DNA of 64,000 bases from Spirochaeta isovalerica (GCF_014207565.1 NZ_JACHGJ010000001.1:1054001-1118000); one strand, 5' to 3'; shown: positions 15,931 through 25,421, counted from the stretch's first letter. A program made the numbers and translations. The notes: a model not told the origin generated them from the letters alone.

Positions 15931-17553
15931 ATGAAAAACAAGCTTATCAATGTATTCGCACTTGCGATTTTCTTCCTGACCGCGACTCTCTTCGCCGGCG
16001 GTCAGCAGGGCGATGAAGCAGCGGCTCCCGCGGCAGATCTCGACCCTGATGTCCCCGGATGGACTCTCGATACGAGCCCTGTAGAATTCGACTGGTATCT
16101 CCACTTCTCCTGGTTTCCCAATCAGTGGGGTGTTGATCCTCTGTCACAGTACGTAACAGAGAAAACAGGTGTCGATATCAATTTTATCGTTCCCGCCGGA
16201 AGCGAAGCGGAAAAACTGAACACCCTCATTGCCGGTGATCAGCTCCCGGACTTCATCACAATCGGATGGTGGGAAGGTTTTGTCAACGATATGATCGAAG
16301 GCGATATGGTTTACGCCCTGGACGAACTGGCCGAACAGTACGATCCTTATTTCTTCGAAGTCGCCGTTCCCTCCAGACTGGGATGGTACGAGAGAGAAGA
16401 CGGACACGTTTACGGCTACCCCAACGCTTCTTATTCTCCCGAAGACTACGAAAGATATGATGTTCCCGCCAACCAGACTTTCCTGGTTAGAAAAGATATG
16501 TACGAAGCCCTCGGAAAACCCGATATGAGAACTCCCGAAGGATTTATCGCCGCCCTCGAAGCCGCAAAAAAAATGTTCCCCGAAGTTAACGGGCAGCCCC
16601 TTATCCCCTTCGGATCCCATGAGTTCGGAGACCAGGGAAGCGACTCCTTCGGTAAATTCCTCCAGGACTTCCTGGCCATCCCCTACGAAGAAGCAGACGG
16701 TACAATGAAAGACCGTTTCGCCGATCCCGAGTACAAGAGATGGCTCAAAGCCTTTAACGATGCCAACGACAAGGGTCTCATGTCTCCCGACATCTTCATC
16801 GACAAAAGAGCTCAGATGGAAGAGAAAATCGCCCAGGGCCGTTACTTCTCCATGCTCTATCAGAGAACCGACTTCGCAAGCCCCCAGATGACTCTTTTCA
16901 AAAACGATCCCGATTCGGTTTACATCGCCGTTCCCGGACCTTCCAACTCGAAGCTGGATGATCCCACACTGGCAGCTGTCGGCATCTCCGGATGGACTGT
17001 GACTCTTATTTCCAAAAACTGCGAGAATCCCGAAAGAGCTATCCGCTTCATGTCCTACTGGATGAGCGAAGAGGGACAGAGAGATTTCTATTATGGTGTC
17101 GAAGGCGTTACCTGGGAAATGGTGGACGGCAAACCCCAGTTCATCCCCGAAGCCAAAGAGATGATGGATACGGACAGACCTGCTTTCGACAAGCAGCACG
17201 GTGCGAACCAGACTTTCTGGATGCTTATGGACAACCCCATGTTCGAACAGTGGCAGCCCGCACCCGTCGAGCCTTTCAAGCAGATGATCGAATGGACCTA
17301 TCCGTACACTGTCAGCGTTTCCCAGTACGACAACACCGAGCCCACTCCGGACCTGGATGAAGGTATTGTTCTCGGAAAAGTTAAAAACATGAGAGGAAAA
17401 TACATTCCCGCTCTCGTTACAGCAAAAAGTGATGCCGAATTCGAAGCGATCTGGAATGAATGGCAGCAGAAGAAAGCTGATCTCGGGTACGATGATGTTC
17501 TCGAATATCAGACTGAAAAACTCGAAATCAATAAAACCAAACTGGGCTTATAA
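15931..17553 (+). CDS. Extracellular solute-binding protein for oligosaccharides
   Basis: A 540-residue secreted binding protein (LipO-like, family 1 type) that should capture the oligosaccharide for the two permeases. The signal peptide ends in TLFAGGQQ. There is no Cys at this point, so this is a plain signal-peptidase-I substrate rather than a lipoprotein, a habit seen in spirochaete binding proteins. Length is typical of the LplA/LipO group. The strong AGAGGAGG-like site before the ATG, uniform codon use and a powerful downstream terminator fit a highly expressed gene. Confidence 0.9.
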   Translation: MKNKLINVFALAIFFLTATLFAGGQQGDEAAAPAADLDPDVPGWTLDTSPVEFDWYLHFSWFPNQWGVDPLSQYVTEKTGVDINFIVPAGSEAEKLNTLIAGDQLPDFITIGWWEGFVNDMIEGDMVYALDELAEQYDPYFFEVAVPSRLGWYEREDGHVYGYPNASYSPEDYERYDVPANQTFLVRKDMYEALGKPDMRTPEGFIAALEAAKKMFPEVNGQPLIPFGSHEFGDQGSDSFGKFLQDFLAIPYEEADGTMKDRFADPEYKRWLKAFNDANDKGLMSPDIFIDKRAQMEEKIAQGRYFSMLYQRTDFASPQMTLFKNDPDSVYIAVPGPSNSKLDDPTLAAVGISGWTVTLISKNCENPERAIRFMSYWMSEEGQRDFYYGVEGVTWEMVDGKPQFIPEAKEMMDTDRPAFDKQHGANQTFWMLMDNPMFEQWQPAPVEPFKQMIEWTYPYTVSVSQYDNTEPTPDLDEGIVLGKVKNMRGKYIPALVTAKSDAEFEAIWNEWQQKKADLGYDDVLEYQTEKLEINKTKLGL

Positions 17554-17586
17554 TTAGCGTATTTTCAATATATACTGATTGTCAGT

Positions 17587-17626
17587 AACCGCTCCCTCCT
17601 TCGGGAGGGAGCGGTTCTTTTTTTTA
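17587..17626 (+). terminator. Strong Rho-independent terminator after the binding-protein gene
   Basis: Perfect 13-bp arms AACCGCTCCCTCC (17587-17599) and GGAGGGAGCGGTT (17604-17616) close a TTCG tetraloop and are followed by a run of eight T after one C. It would end the importer transcript before the lacI gene, or let only part of it through. Confidence 0.93.
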
Positions 17627-17639
17627 CCGGAGAATATTA

Positions 17640-18656
17640 ATGGCAACACAGAAAGATGTGGCAAAACTTGCAAATGTTTCATTCATAACAGTATCCCGAG
17701 TCATCAATGATATGGGAAATGTAAAAGAGGAAACGAGGCAGCGCGTTCTTGATGCCATCAAGGAACTCAATTACTATCCCAACACCATAGCCCAGGGATT
17801 GAACAGGAATAAAGTCCGGACCCTGGCCATACAGGCTCCGATCCCCCGGAATGTCAGCATTGAGGAAACATCCTATTACAGGCGGGTGCTGATCGGAATA
17901 GAGAAATACTGCATAGAAAAAAATTACGATATTCTTCTTTCAACCCAGAGAGGTGACATAGATTCCTTTGACTACCTCAAACCTTATTACGAAAGAAAAG
18001 CCGATGGAATCGCCCTTTTGGGAGCCAGACCCACAGACGAGCAGTTCGACAATATACTCAAAGACAATATTCCCTGTGTCGTTGTGGGTGACAGACCTCC
18101 CGGAGATAAGGTTTATTACATCGATACGGACAACTTCCGCGGCATGTATGAGGCGACTAAAGCGCTGATTGAAAAAGGCCATAAGCGAATAGCCTACATC
18201 CACGGCAACGTATGGACAAAGAACGCCACTGACCGCTATGACGGTTACCGCTCGGCCATGGCCGATTCGGGATTGGATGTTAAGGAAGAGCTGGTCTATC
18301 CCGGAGAATTTACCAAGGAATCGGGCAGCGAAGCTTTCGCCTCATTCACATCTCTAAAGAACGTTCCCACAGCGATACTAGCCTCCACGGACCTCATGGC
18401 AATCGGTGTCTATGAAGCGGCGAAGAACAGCTCTTTCAGCATCCCCGAAGACATATCGATTATCGGATTCGACGGTCATGAAATATGCAGTTATACAAGT
18501 CCGCCCCTGGCAACGATATATCAGCCACTCGAGGAGATGGGAGAAGAGTGCGCCAGAATGCTTATCGGGCAGATCGAGGAAGATTCCGATCTGGAAAGGC
18601 GGAAGATCTTCCCCGTTACTCTCATACCCGGCGAAAGCATTGCCGACAGGCGCTGA
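17640..18656 (+). CDS. LacI-family transcriptional regulator of the glucan locus
   Basis: A 338-residue regulator. The N-terminal LacI HTH (TQKDVAKLANVSFITVSRVIN) is followed by the hinge helix (YPNTIAQGLN) and a periplasmic-binding-protein-like ligand domain ending in the family's usual PPLATIYQP. It probably represses transport and degradation genes until a beta-glucan-derived sugar binds. The likely operators are the three TGTTT(A/G)CG(N)AAACA sites at 13966, 13998 and 24017. The gene lies after the transporter terminator with a GGAG site before ATG 17640. It converges on the GH16 gene, with only three bases between the stops. Confidence 0.93.
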   Translation: MATQKDVAKLANVSFITVSRVINDMGNVKEETRQRVLDAIKELNYYPNTIAQGLNRNKVRTLAIQAPIPRNVSIEETSYYRRVLIGIEKYCIEKNYDILLSTQRGDIDSFDYLKPYYERKADGIALLGARPTDEQFDNILKDNIPCVVVGDRPPGDKVYYIDTDNFRGMYEATKALIEKGHKRIAYIHGNVWTKNATDRYDGYRSAMADSGLDVKEELVYPGEFTKESGSEAFASFTSLKNVPTAILASTDLMAIGVYEAAKNSSFSIPEDISIIGFDGHEICSYTSPPLATIYQPLEEMGEECARMLIGQIEEDSDLERRKIFPVTLIPGESIADRR

Positions 18657-18659
18657 GTA

Positions 18660-20516
18660 TCAATCTTTCCATAACATTATATTGTCAAGGATTATGTCGG
18701 GATTGGTCGCGCCGCCGCTCACAGCCGGCAGAAATGCCGCTTTTCCGTTTTCAATAGGCGCATCAACAGTAAAATCCATTGTGTAATGTCTCTTCACCGT
18801 ACTCAGATCGACGGCTTGCGGCTCTGCGGCTATAGTCCCCTGTTTGTCAAGAAATGCCGCGTACAGCTTCCTGTTCCCGCGGGCATAGGCATCGAAAGAA
18901 AGATGCCATTTTTCTCCCGCTTCGAAGGAAAACCCTTCCTGATAGAGCCGGATCCCGTTCATGTCCCCGCTGGAATCCAGAATGGAAAGGTGACCTTCCC
19001 TGGTGTAAATCTCCGGAGAAACGGAGAGCCAGGCATCGCTGTTCCCATCATAATCCAGTTTCCAGAAGGCTTTTCTGTCATATCCCTGATCAAATGTACC
19101 ATTGTAGATATAGTTGCCCGAATCGAGAGGAGTTCTGGCCATATAGTCTTTTTTAACACCGGGATCACCGACAAGCTCCAGTCTCGGATTATCTATCCAG
19201 AGATCCGCCGTATGGAGCCCCATATTAAACTCATACCGGGCATGGGCATCGCTCTTCTCCTCCATGGTAAATTCGAAGGAATAAGCTTTCATGTCCGTTC
19301 CGATAGAGATGTACTGCTCTCCCGAATAAGCAGCCCAGCCGCGATCGCCCAGACCGCCCATCTTCACCATAATATCCCGGGGAGCGGCCGCTCTGGCATC
19401 AAAGGAGACTTTATAAGTCTGGCCCTCCTGAAGGAACATATCGAGCTGAATTAGCTGGTTGGCCCAGATCTGACCGCCCGCTCCGCTTATGGCAATATGC
19501 ATTTCCCCGTTTTCAACAGCAGCATTTCCCATACCGCCTTCATAATTACCGAACTCCCACCACTTCATCTGATCATCAAAGGTACTGTTGAAAACGTAAT
19601 TTCCGTCATCCAGAGGATCCCGTCCCGTGATTTCCGCCTCTTCCACCGGTTTTTTGACCGGAGGCTTTCCGTAGCCATCGGCGGCTTCGTAAACTCTAAC
19701 CCAGTCGATTTCCATCCTCTGGGGAAAGACAGTAGTTTCATCGGGATACCCGGGCCAGTTTCCGCCCACGGCGACATTCAGCTGAAGGTATAAATCCCGA
19801 TCGAAGGGCGCATTGAAAGCAAAGGCTTCCTCCCGGGAGTTCTTTTGGCTGTACCAATCGTCCTGGGTCTGGACCAGTTTCCCGTCGACATACCATTTTA
19901 TCTCTCCGGGAAGCCATACTAGCGAAAAGATATGAAAGTCGTCGCTGAATTTTCCTTTTTCAAGAGTATAAGGCGAACCGGTATATTTCCATGGCATACC
20001 GTAATGCAGAGTCCCATGGACCGTGGAAGGTTCATGACCGACCAGCTCCATAATGTCGATTTCTCCGCAGGAAGGCCAGCCGCCATAGACTTCCATATCG
20101 GCGGGCATCATCCATATAGCAGGCCAGATGCCCTGGCCTTCAGGGAGCCTGGCTTTGAAATCAAAACGCCCGTAAGTCCACTCTCCTTTTCCTTCGGTCG
20201 TCAGCTTGGCTGAAGTGTAGGGGCTCCCCTTATAGGATTCTTCTCTGGCCTCGATTACCAGATTACCCTTTTCTATACGGGCGTTTTCATTGCGGGGGGA
20301 ATAATACTGCAGCTCATTATTTCCGTATCCTCCGGCGCCTTCTATAAAATTCCATTTCCCGTCAGAAATGATTTCGTCATCGAAATCATCTTCCCAGACA
20401 AGGATCCAGTCTTTTTCCGCCTCGACTTCGCCGGCGGTCTTTTCCCCGGTTCCTGCGCAGGAAATCAAAATTAAAGGAATGATAAAGGCGATTTTAAAGG
20501 GATTGATGTTTTTCAT
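18660..20516 (-). CDS. GH16 endo-beta-glucanase (laminarinase) lipoprotein with two CBM-like modules
   Basis: A 618-residue secreted glucanase. The lipobox is LILISC with Cys20. The GH16 domain at about residues 38-280 has the catalytic motif GEIDIMELVGHEP, with two Glu around an Asp, and WPAIWMMP beforehand, typical of beta-1,3(4)-glucanases. Two related sandwich domains follow (about 290-450 and 450-618), each opening with a PLDxGNYxxNxTFD pattern, resembling CBM4/9-type modules. It would cut laminarin-like polymer on the cell surface to oligosaccharides for the importer. Its ATG overlaps the phosphorylase stop by four bases, so the two are translated together. Confidence 0.93.
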   Translation of the reverse strand: MKNINPFKIAFIIPLILISCAGTGEKTAGEVEAEKDWILVWEDDFDDEIISDGKWNFIEGAGGYGNNELQYYSPRNENARIEKGNLVIEAREESYKGSPYTSAKLTTEGKGEWTYGRFDFKARLPEGQGIWPAIWMMPADMEVYGGWPSCGEIDIMELVGHEPSTVHGTLHYGMPWKYTGSPYTLEKGKFSDDFHIFSLVWLPGEIKWYVDGKLVQTQDDWYSQKNSREEAFAFNAPFDRDLYLQLNVAVGGNWPGYPDETTVFPQRMEIDWVRVYEAADGYGKPPVKKPVEEAEITGRDPLDDGNYVFNSTFDDQMKWWEFGNYEGGMGNAAVENGEMHIAISGAGGQIWANQLIQLDMFLQEGQTYKVSFDARAAAPRDIMVKMGGLGDRGWAAYSGEQYISIGTDMKAYSFEFTMEEKSDAHARYEFNMGLHTADLWIDNPRLELVGDPGVKKDYMARTPLDSGNYIYNGTFDQGYDRKAFWKLDYDGNSDAWLSVSPEIYTREGHLSILDSSGDMNGIRLYQEGFSFEAGEKWHLSFDAYARGNRKLYAAFLDKQGTIAAEPQAVDLSTVKRHYTMDFTVDAPIENGKAAFLPAVSGGATNPDIILDNIMLWKD

Positions 20517-23500
20517 AGTACGGTAACCTCAAGTTGTGAAATTGTATTATCTCTGCTGTAAATAGATTTGCAGTATTCACCGGGCAGGACAGAGCCGATG
20601 ATTGTTTCTGTCTCTCCGTCAGTAAAAAAGACTTTTATGGAAGCCTTATCTCCTTTGCCTATTACGAAAGGCGTATCGCAGAAAGTCAGTCCCATGGAAT
20701 TACGGGGAAGAGTCATCCTGCGGGTTTGTCCGCCGGCGGTGACAAGCTGCCATGTCTCATCGCCGGAGAATAGCTCTTGCGGATCGATTAATGTCCCGTC
20801 AAAGGCGATTTTTCCATCGATGATTCGTATGCCCGTTTCAGCAAGCCTTGTGATAACTTCTTCTTTAACCTGTCCTGTCATTCCCGGCTGTTTGGCTCCT
20901 TTGCCTTCGGGACTGTGAGAGTAGGGATCAAAGGGAAAAGCGCCATAGACAGTTGCGGGTTTGTTATATCCTATCCCCGCGCGGACATCATAATAGTGTT
21001 TTTTCAGCGACTCGATAACATCGGCCGATACGCCGCCGTCGACAGCCCGGAAAAGATTTTCCTGAACAGCCAGAAGAAGTTTGCTCACCATATGCCAGTA
21101 GATGCTCCCCAGTCCTTCATAGGCGAAAAAAGTTCCCGACCGTCCTGTGAAGGACTGATGATTGAATGTCGCTTCAAAGAGATGTTCAATTGAATCCCGC
21201 TCTTTCTCGACAAGTCCGGCATATTTCACTTCCCGGGATAATTTGTTCAGGACATCGCCGACCTGCCGCGCATTGTGAAAGTCGCCGTTGAAATGGCAGA
21301 TTCCCTTGCTGTCCATGAGAATGAGATCTTTGTTGCCTTCTTCAATCAGCGTGGAGAGAAGCACGGAGGATTTCACACTTTCCCTGTCGATATTGTTTTT
21401 TTCGAGAAACCCCGGAAGTGTTCTGTTGGGATACAGCATATAACTGTTCTGATCGGGCCGGTAGAGAGAGCTGCCCCGCAAGGCTTCAAGCATTTTCAAA
21501 GATTCTGCCGGTTCAAGCCAGTTTGCCGACAGAACGGCGACCTGCCCTTCCAGCATTTCATAGAGGTAGTGGATTTTCAAACCATCTGTTCTTATTTCAA
21601 GAGTGTTATAGGAATGAAAGAGGTCGTCATCCCTTCTGTTTTCCCCTAGAGTCTGATCAATGCACCTGAGAGATGTGGATAAGAATTCGATCAGCCTATC
21701 CCGGGAAAGAGTTTCCCTCTCTTCCGTTCTGCCCCTTTCGTATAAACTGGATCTGTAACGTTCCGATGCCCGCCCGAGACGGGAAACGACATCGAGCCTC
21801 TCTTCGGGATTGACTGATTCTTTCATGGAATCGATACGGCTCATGACTTCCGAAATGGCTGTAAACCAGTCGTGAACATCTTTATGCACTGTAAATGAGC
21901 TTCCGCTATCATGAGACTGAAAAATTCCGAGCAGAAAGGCGGCGAATCTTCTGACATAGGCCAGAGTGACGATCGAAACCCCCTTGCCCACCAGAGCGTT
22001 ATTGGCGTCATTCCATTCGGGCCGCTGGGTATTCATCCATATACCGCCGCCGGGAACAAAATTCCCCAGTTTCGCCAGGAGAAGAATCATGAGTTTCTCG
22101 GTCATGCTGGCCAGGACGATTGAGCCTTCGGAGGTGTGGAGCATTTTTCCTTCGGCGCCAACCTGCTCTGTCCTTTCAAGAATGATTTTATGCTTATTCT
22201 CATTGAAAACAATTGTATTGTAGGGATCTTTCAGAATCTCGTCGAAAGATTTTATTTCATAAGGCACTTCGGCAAAAGTAAACTCCCGGCTGTCCAGATC
22301 GGCGAGAATTCTGTCTCCGAAGAAGTTACGGTACATCTCCAGCAATTTGAGAAGATAGATTATCTGATGATCGCTCCAGTAGCCGATGTTCGCCCAGGGA
22401 TTTCCCGGCTCGGGAACTTCCCAGTCGATGCCCGAGCGGGACAGGCGGTAAGGGTTGTATCCGTCAGCCGTAGTAGCATTGAGGAACTTCCCGACCATAT
22501 GTCTTATAAAGAGGGGATAGGAATAGCTGAGGGCTTCCCAGTTCTGAAATATATCTCTCCAGTTTCCCTGATAATCCAGTTTAGGCGATCCGTCGGCTTT
22601 TTCCGTCTCTATGGAGAAAACATTCCAGGGACGGCTGGGGTCTCCATGCCTTCGGCTGAAAGAGAGCGGTAGATATTCATACCAGAGCCTCGTCAGGTTT
22701 ACGTCATGACGTGAGAGGACGAAATCCAGGACCTGGCCGTACTCCGCGGTCTCTCCCAGCTTCAGAAGAGACTCTTCATAGAGAGCGCAGACCTGTTTAT
22801 TTGTGGAATGGATATATTCAACGAAGTCCGCCACGGGTATGGTATTTCCGTTGAAAAAATAACCGCCTCTCATAATGTTGTAAAGAACATTGGCCTGATG
22901 ATGGGCGCAATTCATAACACCGGCAGATTTCTGCATGCCATCATTCAGGGCGAGGATTTCATCCAGTTTCCTGTTTCCCTCGGCGGCATCCTCTTCGATT
23001 TCTCTCGAACCGTCAAATCCTGAATCAAGCAGCATCGACCTCAGGCTTTCGACAGCGCTGTGATCCTTGTCCACATCGCCGGACAGATACCAGACTTTCT
23101 CTTCTCCCTTGTCGAGAGCAAAGGAAGAACCGACGAAATAACCGCCTCTATCCCCTTTATTGACCCATTCCGGTTCGGCTTTCGATCCTGAAGAAATTTT
23201 TGCCAGCTGCTTTTCATTCAGAAGGTAATAAGAAACATCCAGCCCCCATTGCCAGAAAACGTTGGCTTTCAGTGATTCGCTGGGCTCGGCCAGATCGGTC
23301 AACGTGGCGCTCAAGGCGAATAGGCCCAATCCTGTTTCCCTGTCAATTTCGCTTTTTTTATAGGCGTTAAGCAGATTTCCGAAGGTATTCTGAATATGGG
23401 AGCTGGTTCCAGCAGGTATAATGTTCATGACCCCGTCGGTCAGCTCGATATTGACACATTCGCCGCTATTGTTTTTCAGGATTGATTTTTTTACCCAGCC

Positions 23501-23974
23501 GAAGCGGCGGCTGTTCATCCACATATAGGAAAATGAAAGCCCCAAAGTCTCATTTACTTCTTCGAAAATGACCCGGTTGCCCCGGACATTGCGGTAGAGA
23601 TTGAGATGAACCGTGTAGACTCTCCCGCTCTCCCGGCAGAAAGGTTCCCAGAGGAATTTCTTATCGCCCTTTTCCGCCAGAATGACAGTTGCCGGTCCTG
23701 TATTGCCGGTGTTTTCTGTAATCCGGTCATCGGTGTAATAAGGGAACAGTGAGAATTCGCTATTAACGCGCCCGGCTGTCAATCCTCCGGTTGATGAGAT
23801 GAACATCCAGTGATTCGAATCACTGGTCACAGTCATAAAAAAAGGCTCCATGGCTGTGTAATTTTCTATTTTATAATAGATCTCCCCTTCCCTGTCGCAA
23901 AATCCTTCTTCAACCTGGAACTGTTCGTTTATAAAGGGTTGGTCACCCAGAAATACCTGCCGCCTGACGTTCAT
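20513..23974 (-). CDS. Large GH94-related beta-glucan phosphorylase
   Basis: A 1153-residue cytoplasmic protein without signal peptide. The layout is an N-terminal beta-sandwich followed by an (alpha/alpha)6 barrel, as in cellobiose phosphorylase. NIGYWSDHQIIYLLKLLEMY is probably the region near the catalytic Asp. Length fits the beta-1,3-glucan phosphorylase families GH149 and GH161 better than the usual ~800-residue GH94 enzymes. It should split imported glucooligosaccharides with phosphate to glucose 1-phosphate, saving ATP. The linked GH16 glucanase, importer and shared LacI operator support a laminarin pathway. The family assignment (GH94, GH149 or GH161) is inference. Confidence 0.75.
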   Translation of the reverse strand: MNVRRQVFLGDQPFINEQFQVEEGFCDREGEIYYKIENYTAMEPFFMTVTSDSNHWMFISSTGGLTAGRVNSEFSLFPYYTDDRITENTGNTGPATVILAEKGDKKFLWEPFCRESGRVYTVHLNLYRNVRGNRVIFEEVNETLGLSFSYMWMNSRRFGWVKKSILKNNSGECVNIELTDGVMNIIPAGTSSHIQNTFGNLLNAYKKSEIDRETGLGLFALSATLTDLAEPSESLKANVFWQWGLDVSYYLLNEKQLAKISSGSKAEPEWVNKGDRGGYFVGSSFALDKGEEKVWYLSGDVDKDHSAVESLRSMLLDSGFDGSREIEEDAAEGNRKLDEILALNDGMQKSAGVMNCAHHQANVLYNIMRGGYFFNGNTIPVADFVEYIHSTNKQVCALYEESLLKLGETAEYGQVLDFVLSRHDVNLTRLWYEYLPLSFSRRHGDPSRPWNVFSIETEKADGSPKLDYQGNWRDIFQNWEALSYSYPLFIRHMVGKFLNATTADGYNPYRLSRSGIDWEVPEPGNPWANIGYWSDHQIIYLLKLLEMYRNFFGDRILADLDSREFTFAEVPYEIKSFDEILKDPYNTIVFNENKHKIILERTEQVGAEGKMLHTSEGSIVLASMTEKLMILLLAKLGNFVPGGGIWMNTQRPEWNDANNALVGKGVSIVTLAYVRRFAAFLLGIFQSHDSGSSFTVHKDVHDWFTAISEVMSRIDSMKESVNPEERLDVVSRLGRASERYRSSLYERGRTEERETLSRDRLIEFLSTSLRCIDQTLGENRRDDDLFHSYNTLEIRTDGLKIHYLYEMLEGQVAVLSANWLEPAESLKMLEALRGSSLYRPDQNSYMLYPNRTLPGFLEKNNIDRESVKSSVLLSTLIEEGNKDLILMDSKGICHFNGDFHNARQVGDVLNKLSREVKYAGLVEKERDSIEHLFEATFNHQSFTGRSGTFFAYEGLGSIYWHMVSKLLLAVQENLFRAVDGGVSADVIESLKKHYYDVRAGIGYNKPATVYGAFPFDPYSHSPEGKGAKQPGMTGQVKEEVITRLAETGIRIIDGKIAFDGTLIDPQELFSGDETWQLVTAGGQTRRMTLPRNSMGLTFCDTPFVIGKGDKASIKVFFTDGETETIIGSVLPGEYCKSIYSRDNTISQLEVTVL

Positions 23975-24016
23975 AGTTATCCTCTTATTTTATTCAAAAT
24001 TATTATTGATTATAAA

Positions 24017-24030
24017 TGTTTGCGTAAACA
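24017..24030. promoter_or_regulatory. LacI-type operator before the phosphorylase-glucanase operon
   Basis: TGTTTGCGTAAACA is the exact reverse complement of the operator at 13998-14011. Read on the minus strand it precedes TATAAT-like TTTATAATC, so it sits in the promoter of the phosphorylase gene about 45 bases upstream of the start. This ties both ends of the 10-kb locus to one repressor. Confidence 0.8.
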
Positions 24031-24096
24031 TCTAATCATTATAGGAGGTAAATACTATTTCATCAAGTTTTAATTTTCACGGGTAAAGGAAAATGA

Positions 24097-24136
24097 AGCT
24101 GATTCATCAGAATCCATAAAGGGGGATGAATCAGCT
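24097..24136 (-). terminator. Inverted repeat, probable terminator of the rubrerythrin-like gene
   Basis: AGCTGATTCATC (24097-24108) and GATGAATCAGCT (24125-24136) are exact 12-bp complements with a 16-base loop. On the minus strand it follows the stop codon of the ferritin-like gene and is followed by TCATTTTCC, a weak T tract. Confidence 0.65.
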
Positions 24137-24142
24137 ATTGAA

Positions 24143-24637
24143 TCAGTTATAATCTTCCTGGGTCAGATTAAACTCCGCATCATCGACGCGCCACTGGTCT
24201 TTTTCCAGCATCTCAATCAGATTTTCAAGGGTCTGGATATGATAGAGCTCCTGATTGGACAGACACCTCAGCAGATGGAGGGCTTCTTCCGTCCCCAGCT
24301 GTCCCAGGTTTTCTCTGTAAAAATCAAGACCTTTCTTCTCGATATCCAGAATCAGTTTGTAATCTTTCAATTCATCATCAGATAAGGGAATTTCATCTAT
24401 GTGTTCAATCATATCCCTGTATACCGTCTTCATTTCCGGTAAATGATTTTCGGTCTCTCCGCTGTTCTTTTTGAATTTTCTCTCCAGAACGGCAACAGCC
24501 CGGCCTTCCCTCTTCTCGTCCTCAGCCATCATATTAAAAATGTTTCTTACACCGGTTGAATTGGCTCTGGAGGCAAGATTCCTATAGAGTTGTTCTGCAT
24601 CCCTTTCCATTGTATGGGCGAATTTATACATGTTCAT
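24143..24637 (-). CDS. Rubrerythrin-like ferritin-fold protein without rubredoxin domain
   Basis: A 164-residue helical protein with the four-helix ferritin-like pattern (ERDAEQLYRNLA, MAEDEKREGRAVA, DIEKKGLDFYRENL, CLSNQELYHIQTLE). The Glu and His residues would hold a di-iron centre, as in rubrerythrins that reduce peroxides in anaerobes. There are no CxxC pairs, so the electron-accepting rubredoxin half is missing. AGGAGG precedes the ATG. It is monocistronic, flanked by a ferredoxin-like gene upstream. Confidence 0.75.
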   Translation of the reverse strand: MNMYKFAHTMERDAEQLYRNLASRANSTGVRNIFNMMAEDEKREGRAVAVLERKFKKNSGETENHLPEMKTVYRDMIEHIDEIPLSDDELKDYKLILDIEKKGLDFYRENLGQLGTEEALHLLRCLSNQELYHIQTLENLIEMLEKDQWRVDDAEFNLTQEDYN

Positions 24638-24712
24638 AGGTTCCTCCTGTTATTAGCTAAACCTACTTAAAGTATAAGAACAGAACTCTATAATGACAAC
24701 TATTTTTGTGAA

Positions 24713-25228
24713 CTATTTTTCAGACCTGCCGAAAGGAAGAAATGAGTATTTCAAACTGCCTTTTGGACAGGAGGAAACGCATTCAAGACATCGCGAGCAG
24801 CTGAACGAGTTTCCCGAAGCTTTTTTTTCAGCTTTGTAGAGACTGAAGTTTTCATTGAGACTGGAAATATAACAGTTCCTATCGCAAACGCCGCAGGAGG
24901 TGCAGCTCTCGGGGTTATGTCTGATTCTGAATAAACTGAATTTATTCAGAATACCGCCGATCCAGGCTATGGGACAGCCCAGTTTATGGTACTGATACAT
25001 CTGTCCGGCTTCAGAACCCTTTTTGTTTCCCATAAGCAGTTCCATAATAAATCCCATGGGACACATCCAGCGACAGAAAACTTTACCGAGTATAATCCCC
25101 AGAATGGACCCGGCGATCAGAACATAGAGAAGTGAAATGTGGAAGTAGAAAACCAGGACATAGAGTGAAGCGCCGACAAGTCCCTGAACGATTCGCCGTT
25201 TTGATATTATATTTTTCATATATTTCAT
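24713..25228 (-). CDS. NapH/CcoG-like membrane protein with 4Fe-4S clusters
   Basis: An electron-transfer protein of about 171 residues. Two hydrophobic helices at the start are followed by FCRWMCPMGF, the cytoplasmic CxxxCP motif of the NapH/NosR/CcoG group. Two ferredoxin motifs come next: CTSCGVCDRNC and CSRCLECVSSCPKG. It could feed electrons to a membrane or periplasmic reductase. The frame is open further upstream to a TTG at 25264, but that TTG is the first half of TTGACA in a good promoter, so the ATG at 25228 (or 25219) is the real start. The transcript would then have a very short leader. Confidence 0.75.
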   Translation of the reverse strand: MKYMKNIISKRRIVQGLVGASLYVLVFYFHISLLYVLIAGSILGIILGKVFCRWMCPMGFIMELLMGNKKGSEAGQMYQYHKLGCPIAWIGGILNKFSLFRIRHNPESCTSCGVCDRNCYISSLNENFSLYKAEKKASGNSFSCSRCLECVSSCPKGSLKYSFLPFGRSEK

Positions 25229-25234
25229 TATACA

Positions 25235-25264
25235 TATATACAAAATTATGACGATACTTGTCAA
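25235..25264 (-). promoter_or_regulatory. Sigma-70 promoter of the ferredoxin-like membrane protein
   Basis: On the minus strand TTGACA (25264-25259) is followed after 18 bp by TATATA and then by TATAAT close to the ATG. The strong -35 explains why the longer reading frame should not be used. The leader is nearly absent. Confidence 0.5.
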
Positions 25265-25421
25265 TTTAGCAGAGGGCGTTACCGGGAATCTGATTTCATA
25301 TTGTATAGCATTAAAAGGAATGCTCCCGTCATGGCTGATGCGGGCGCTTATGCATTCAGAGACGGTGTTTCCCGGGGATCCATGCAGATCCCCTGAGAAA
25401 ATCCTTAATTATATATGGGTT

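Noticed and set aside
25374-25393. GGGGATC-N6-GATCCCC hairpin downstream of the ferredoxin-like gene's upstream region
   Set aside because: No T-run on either strand and no link to a start codon; kept only as an unexplained dyad, not called as terminator or riboswitch.
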